Below are positions 6,676 to 9,810 of a DNA stretch of 9,810 nt, piece after piece. Below the pieces are notes generated by a model. The model saw nothing but the letters and a program-made list of their open reading frames with translations. It did not search any database and had not been told where the DNA came from. Position 1 is the first letter of the stretch; every line of letters starts with the position of its first letter. The translations under genes and the position numbers were made by a program. The DNA comes from Micromonosporaceae bacterium (GTDB lineage Bacteria > Actinomycetota > Actinomycetes > Mycobacteriales > Micromonosporaceae), in contig JAFMQQ010000040.1 of the NCBI GenBank assembly GCA_017354595.1, forward strand, positions 1 to 9,810, read 5' to 3'.

Positions 6676-7715
6676 CGTCGACCGAGCCGGAACCGGCGGC
6701 AGCCGCGACCCCGGCGGCCCCGGCGCAACCGACGCTGCGGGATGTCGCGCTGGCCGCGCGGGTCAGTCCGATGACCGTCTCCCGCACGCTGCGCGGCGAC
6801 GAGGGTGTCTCCGAGGCGACCCGGCAACGGGTCCGCGAGGTGGCCAGAAGCCTCGGCTACCGGCCCAACGAAGTCGCCCGGAACCTGCGGCTGGGCCGTT
6901 CCGACGGGCTGATCGGGCTGGTCGTCACCAACCTGGCCAACCCGTTCTACTCCCAGCTCGCGCTCGGCGTGGAGGAGGCACTCGCCGAGCAGGGTATGCG
7001 CGTACTGCTGGGCAACTCGGGCGAGGACCCGACGCGCGAGCGGCAGCTCGTGCACGACTTCATCTCGCGCCGGCTCGATGGTCTCGTGGTGGTGCCCGCT
7101 ACCCACCATCACGGCCACCTCGGCCCGGTACAGACCCTCGGCATGCCGGTGGTGCTCGCGGCGAGCCTACCGGTGAAGGTGGATGTGGACGCGGTACTGC
7201 TCGACGACTTCGGCGGCACCTGGGAGGCGACCCGGCATCTGATCTCCGCCGGGCACCACCGGATCGGCTTCCTCGGGCTTCCGGCGGCCACCTGGACCGG
7301 TTCGGAACGGTACCGCGGCTACTGCGCCGCGCTGGAGGAGGCGGGCATCCCGCTCTCGGCCGAACTCTCCGGGTACCGGCAGCGGGACGTCGCCGCCGCG
7401 GAGAAGGCCACCGAGGCGCTGCTGGATCTGCCCGATCCGCCCACAGCCATCTTCGCGGCCAACAACCGCAACACCATCGGCGCGTACCGCGCGATCCGCG
7501 CCCGCGGCGCGACCACCCGGCTCGCCGGCTTCGACGACTTCGAGCTGGCCGACTCGCTCGGCCTGCCGCTGACCCTGGTCGCCTACGATCCGCGCGAGCT
7601 GGGCCGGGAGGCGGCGGTACTGCTCTGCGACCGGATCGCCGAGGCCGGAGCCGGGGCCGAGCCCGGTGCGCCGCGCCGCAAGGTCATCTCCACCCGGATC
7701 GTCGAGTACGGCTGA
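6672..7715 (+). CDS. LacI-family transcriptional repressor
   Basis: This is a 347-residue LacI/GalR-type regulator. After a Pro/Ala/Glu-rich tail of about 20 residues comes the helix-turn-helix (TLRDVALAARVSPMTVSRTLRG, about 21-42), then the hinge helix (NEVARNLR, about 66-73) whose Leu72 would sit in the minor groove at a central CG. A periplasmic-binding-protein-like effector domain follows: GLVVTNLANPFY, DGLVVVPA, HRIGFLGLP, AIFAANN and RLAGFDDFE. The ATG at 6672 overlaps the isomerase stop (ATGA). The same frame stays open upstream to 6378, but that stretch lies inside the isomerase gene and is not part of this protein. It likely represses both divergent arms through the central-CG sites at 4841-4852, 4878-4889 and possibly 4523-4534, with release by a sugar or sugar phosphate from the pathway. 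Confidence 0.95.
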   Translation: MTSTEPEPAAAATPAAPAQPTLRDVALAARVSPMTVSRTLRGDEGVSEATRQRVREVARSLGYRPNEVARNLRLGRSDGLIGLVVTNLANPFYSQLALGVEEALAEQGMRVLLGNSGEDPTRERQLVHDFISRRLDGLVVVPATHHHGHLGPVQTLGMPVVLAASLPVKVDVDAVLLDDFGGTWEATRHLISAGHHRIGFLGLPAATWTGSERYRGYCAALEEAGIPLSAELSGYRQRDVAAAEKATEALLDLPDPPTAIFAANNRNTIGAYRAIRARGATTRLAGFDDFELADSLGLPLTLVAYDPRELGREAAVLLCDRIAEAGAGAEPGAPRRKVISTRIVEYG

Positions 7716-7726
7716 CCACGCTGTGT

Positions 7727-7737
7727 CCATAGTGGAG
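7727..7737. repeat. Short palindrome TCCA-N3-TGGA in the convergent gap
   Basis: TCCATAGTGGA lies in the 40-base gap between the LacI gene and the convergent oxidase-like gene. The same 4-bp arms with a 3-base centre recur at 2106-2116 (within the MalF-like gene) and, extended by one pair, at 8279-8291. No T-run follows, so it is not a classical terminator, and nothing else in this gap looks like one. Confidence 0.5.
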
Positions 7738-7755
7738 TAAGGGCCTGCGCGCTCG

Positions 7756-8211
7756 CTATTCGCGCTGCACCACCCGAAGTCCGCGCTGCGGCGTCCACGC
7801 CTCGACGACCAGCATCGTCGCCTCGGGGTTCAGGTGGGTGATGACGACCTCGCAGATGTCGGCGAGGAACGCCTGACCGGCCGCGCCTTGCTCAACCGGT
7901 CCGGCGGGTACCGCCCGTCCCGCTATCTTCGCCTCACCCGGCCACTGGCCCTCCTTACCCTGCTCCGGGTGGAAGGTCGGGCCGTGCAGCGCGAACCTTG
8001 GGTCCCGCCGCAGATCGGCACCCTTGCGCGCCCCCGGCATCGAGCCGAACCGCAGCTGGCCGTCGGCGAACTCGCACTCGATGCCGGATATCCGGGGCGA
8101 GCCGTCGGCTCGCAGGGTCGCGATCGTCTTGTGCCTGCCCGCGTCGAAGAGCGACCGTACCCGCGCCGCGAACTCGGGCTCCGCCTGCTCCACGTCCTGC
8201 CACGATGTCAT
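7756..8211 (-). CDS. Pyridoxamine 5'-phosphate oxidase-like split-barrel protein
   Basis: This is a 151-residue member of the PNPOx-like FMN/F420-binding split-barrel superfamily. The family block is visible near residues 27-75: HKTIATLRADGSPRISGIECEF, then LRFGSMPGARKGADLRRDPRFALHG. Here a basic residue after the GS and the RKG segment would contact a flavin phosphate. The length suits the small single-domain members, many of which have no known substrate, so true pyridoxine-phosphate oxidase activity should not be assumed. The ATG at 8211 is preferred because the family-like sequence begins just after it; an upstream TTG at 8286 would add 25 residues of low-quality sequence. There is no strong ribosome site; a TACTGT ends five bases before the ATG, which might allow a leaderless mRNA. 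It is convergent with the LacI gene and shows no functional link to its neighbours. Confidence 0.85.
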   Translation of the reverse strand: MTSWQDVEQAEPEFAARVRSLFDAGRHKTIATLRADGSPRISGIECEFADGQLRFGSMPGARKGADLRRDPRFALHGPTFHPEQGKEGQWPGEAKIAGRAVPAGPVEQGAAGQAFLADICEVVITHLNPEATMLVVEAWTPQRGLRVVQRE

Positions 8212-8278
8212 GAGTGACAGTATCCGGTTGGATGTGCTTGCGGACTGCGGCGGGATCCCGATACGGCCGACCGTGATT

Positions 8279-8291
8279 GTCCACAATGGAC
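8279..8291. repeat. Perfect 5-bp inverted repeat GTCCA-N3-TGGAC
   Basis: GTCCACAATGGAC lies in the 87-base gap between the stop of the sigma factor gene and the start of the oxidase-like gene. It is the strongest of three TCCA-N3-TGGA sites in the window. It could be a small operator or a dispersed genomic motif. No T-run follows it, so terminator function is doubtful. Nothing else is evident in this gap. Confidence 0.55.
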
Positions 8292-8298
8292 TCGTGGC

Positions 8299-9186
8299 TC
8301 AGCTGTCAAGCAGTTCGATGTCAAGCTCGCGCAACGCCTCACGGTCGGCGTGAGTCTCGATGCCGATGATCCTTCCGGCGGAGACGACGACCTCAAGTGC
8401 GAAGCGCAGGTCTCCGTCGACGATCACCGCGAGACCCACCGACCCGGCGACCAGCGCCGGCCGTGCCGCCTGTGCCCGCCCGGCGAAGAAGCTCGCCACG
8501 GCATCGGCGCCGCGCAACTCGGCGGAGCCACCGATCGCGGCCGCGACGCGGTCGCCGCGCAGCACGACATCGGGATCGAGCACGGTGAGCAGGGCGGCGA
8601 AATCGCCGTTGCGGGCGGCGGCGAGGAACGCCTCGACAACCTCCCGCTGTCGGGACGGATCGGCGTCGGGCGCGGCATCGGTATCCCGTACCCGGCGGCG
8701 GGCCCGGCTGGCGAGCTGACGGGTGGCGGCAGGGCTTCGCCCGACGATCGGTGCTATCTCCTCGAACGAGACGGCGAACATGTCGTGCAGGACGAAAGCC
8801 AGCCGCTCGGTGGGCGCGAGGGACTCCAGCACGATCAGCAGCGCCAGGCCGACCGAGTCGGCCAGCACCGCCTCCTGCTCCGGGTCGGCTGCACCGGACG
8901 CCGCGGTGGCAGCACCGGCGGCCGGCTCGACCGCCTGCGCTTCAAGGGGGTCCTCGCGCCGTGCGGTGCGCGAGCGCAGCATGTCCAGGCACACCCGACC
9001 GACGACCGTGGTGAGCCAGGCCGCGAGGTTGTCGACACCACTCGCGCCGGTACGGCTCAACCGCAGCCACGCCTCCTGTACGGCGTCGTCGGCCTCGGTG
9101 CGTGAGCCGAGCATCCGGTAGGCGACCGCCCGCAGCCGGGGCCGGTTCTGTTCGAACCGTTCGGCCAGCACGTCGTCATCGCTCAT
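8299..9186 (-). CDS. ECF41-type RNA polymerase sigma factor with fused SnoaL-like domain
   Basis: This is a 295-residue extracytoplasmic-function sigma factor. Sigma-2 is at about 8-76 (RPRLRAVAYRMLGSRTEADD, then DAVQEAWLRL for -10 recognition). Sigma-4 is at about 106-156, with the helix-turn-helix FEEIAPIVGRSPAATRQLAS. A SnoaL-like C-terminal domain spans about 168-285. In ECF41-type factors this domain replaces a separate anti-sigma factor, and none is encoded here. The WLPEP and DGGGK/R motifs I recall for classical ECF41 proteins are not seen, though the tail (ADREALRELD) resembles the NPDKL region, so this may be a diverged subgroup. The ATG at 9186 has AGGGTGGGG as ribosome site; the frame extends to a TTG at 9294, but that lies inside the promoter. 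A matching TGTCACA-N16-CGTC promoter upstream predicts autoregulation. Confidence 0.93.
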   Translation of the reverse strand: MSDDDVLAERFEQNRPRLRAVAYRMLGSRTEADDAVQEAWLRLSRTGASGVDNLAAWLTTVVGRVCLDMLRSRTARREDPLEAQAVEPAAGAATAASGAADPEQEAVLADSVGLALLIVLESLAPTERLAFVLHDMFAVSFEEIAPIVGRSPAATRQLASRARRRVRDTDAAPDADPSRQREVVEAFLAAARNGDFAALLTVLDPDVVLRGDRVAAAIGGSAELRGADAVASFFAGRAQAARPALVAGSVGLAVIVDGDLRFALEVVVSAGRIIGIETHADREALRELDIELLDS

Positions 9187-9210
9187 GAGCCCCACCCTAG
9201 TTGCGGTCTT

Positions 9211-9226
9211 TGTGGCTGATGCCACA
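9211..9226 (-). other. Perfect 6-bp hairpin in the sigma factor 5' leader
   Basis: TGTGGC-TGAT-GCCACA is a perfect inverted repeat with a 4-base loop, between the predicted leftward transcription start (about 9257) and the ribosome site of the sigma gene. In the leader RNA it would form a short stable stem about 25 bases before the start codon. It also sits directly upstream of the -35 of the rightward promoter, so it could equally be a protein-binding site. Confidence 0.45.
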
Positions 9227-9228
9227 TC

Positions 9229-9255
9229 TGTCACAAGGACCGGAAGCGGTCCGTC
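9229..9255 (+). promoter_or_regulatory. ECF41-type promoter for the AhpD-like gene
   Basis: TGTCACA at 9229-9235, a spacer of exactly 16 bases, and CGTC at 9252-9255. This is the consensus I recall for ECF41 sigma factors. Transcription would start near 9261 and read rightward into the gene at 9324. The adjacent gene for such a sigma factor is the natural source of the polymerase specificity. Confidence 0.8.
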
Positions 9256-9263
9256 GTAGCTGC

Positions 9264-9290
9264 GACGGAGCGAATCGCGCCGGTGTGACA
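9264..9290 (-). promoter_or_regulatory. ECF41-type promoter for the sigma factor gene (autoregulation)
   Basis: On the minus strand TGTCACA (9290-9284), a spacer of exactly 16 bases, and CGTC (9267-9264). It mirrors the rightward promoter about an axis between 9259 and 9260. Transcription would start near 9257 and read leftward, through the rightward promoter, into the sigma gene at 9186 with a leader of about 70 bases. Confidence 0.8.
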
Positions 9291-9323
9291 GCAACGCCGG
9301 CGCTCTGACCTCAGGGAGATGTC

Positions 9324-9782
9324 ATGCAGGCAAGGCTCGATGGCGCCGCGGTGGCCCAGCCGGACGTCATGAAGGCGATCAATCTGCTGTACAAGGCGGC
9401 CCGCTCAACCAGTCTGGCCCCGACCACACTGGAGCTGGTCCACCTGCGGGCAAGCCAGATCAACGGGTGCAGCGCGTGCGTCGACTCGGGTGCGCGGGCC
9501 GCGAAGAAGGCCGGCGAGACCGACGAGCGCCTCTTCGCGGTGGCGGCCTGGCGCGAGACGCCGTACTTCACCGACGCCGAGCGCGCCGCGCTCGCCCTCG
9601 CCGAGGCGGCCACCCGGCTGGCCGACCGGGGCGACGCGGTACCGGACGAGATCTGGCAGGCGGCGGCGAAGCACTATGACGAGCAGGAGCTCGGCGCGCT
9701 GGTGCTCTGGATCGCGACGACCAACTTCTTCAACCGGATCAACGCCACCATCCGAACCCAGGCACCGCAGAACTGGGGCTGA
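9324..9782 (+). CDS. AhpD-like / carboxymuconolactone decarboxylase family protein
   Basis: This is a 152-residue, all-helical AhpD-like protein. The redox pair is Cys49-Ser-Ala-Cys52 in INGCSACVDSGAR, preceded by Glu37 at the usual spacing (LELVHLRASQINGC). The His four residues after the second Cys that many AhpD proteins use as a proton relay is Gly56 here. This may mean altered chemistry, although such variants occur in the wider family. A likely role is peroxide or thiol redox defence rather than decarboxylation of carboxymuconolactone. Genes of this family are the classic partners of ECF41 sigma factors, and the gene is preceded by an exact ECF41-type promoter. The ATG at 9324 has a good ribosome site (AGGGAG). 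It ends 28 bases before the window edge; nothing can be said of what follows. Confidence 0.93.
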   Translation: MQARLDGAAVAQPDVMKAINLLYKAARSTSLAPTTLELVHLRASQINGCSACVDSGARAAKKAGETDERLFAVAAWRETPYFTDAERAALALAEAATRLADRGDAVPDEIWQAAAKHYDEQELGALVLWIATTNFFNRINATIRTQAPQNWG

Positions 9783-9810
9783 CGGCCATGTCGGCGGCCT
9801 GACCATTGTG

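Noticed and set aside
7743..7770. GC-rich inverted repeat (GCGCG, 9-base loop, CGCGC) near the convergent gene ends, considered as a terminator.
   Set aside because: The stem is only five pairs, there is no T-run, and it overlaps the last codons of the oxidase-like gene.
8213..8219. TGTCACT on the minus strand at the start of the oxidase-like gene, resembling the ECF41 -35.
   Set aside because: It lies at the start codon, reads into the gene, and has no CGTC at the required 16-base spacing.
9187..9294. Extension of the sigma factor to a TTG at 9294.
   Set aside because: It would place the promoter elements inside the coding region. ATG 9186 has a ribosome site and the usual sigma-2 spacing.
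9783..9810. GGCC repeats after the AhpD-like gene, considered as a terminator.
   Set aside because: The stem is about four pairs and the sequence is cut by the window edge, so it cannot be judged.

Overview
This window comes from a high-GC actinomycete. Third codon positions are almost all G or C, GTG and TTG starts occur, promoters look leaderless, and there is a family-1 solute-binding lipoprotein, an ABC sugar importer with no ATPase of its own, and a SnoaL-fused ECF sigma factor. A Micromonosporaceae-type host is plausible, but that is a guess.

Region 1 (1-7715) is a sugar or glycan utilisation locus in two divergent arms. The leftward arm, starting at 4831, encodes a secreted DUF4185/DUF5005-type beta-propeller protein, a lipoprotein substrate-binding protein, two ABC permeases (MalF-like and MalG-like), and the N-terminal 184 residues of a protein that runs off the left edge and is probably a glycoside hydrolase. 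Its junctions are TGATG, GTGA, a 4-nt gap and TTGA, so it looks like one translationally coupled operon. The rightward arm encodes a long class I mannose-6-phosphate isomerase-like protein and a LacI-family repressor joined by an ATGA overlap. A likely reading is that a polymer is cut or bound outside the cell, its oligosaccharides are imported, a cytosolic hydrolase releases sugars, the isomerase-like enzyme feeds them to central metabolism, and the LacI protein represses both arms. The importer would need a shared MsiK-type ATPase from elsewhere.

The best DNA-level signal in this region is a set of three related 12-bp pseudo-palindromes, GTTA[ATG]CG[TC]TA[CT]C. Two lie in the divergent control region (4841-4852, over the leftward -10, and 4878-4889). 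One lies about 300 bp inside the beta-propeller gene (4523-4534), in a patch of unusual T-ending codons. They are candidate operators for the LacI protein, in a main plus auxiliary layout.

Region 2 (7756-8211) is a single leftward gene for a pyridoxamine 5'-phosphate oxidase-like split-barrel protein, convergent with the LacI gene and with no obvious link to its neighbours.

Region 3 (8299-9782) is a compact ECF41-type stress or redox module: a leftward sigma factor gene with a fused SnoaL-like C-terminal domain, and a rightward AhpD/carboxymuconolactone-decarboxylase-like gene with a CxxC motif. The shared 137-bp intergenic region holds two exact TGTCACA-N16-CGTC promoters facing each other around one symmetry axis. 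The sigma factor would drive both itself and its partner from overlapping face-to-face promoters.

No tRNA, rRNA, CRISPR array, insertion sequence or phage gene was seen. No stretch over 300 bases lacks a gene.
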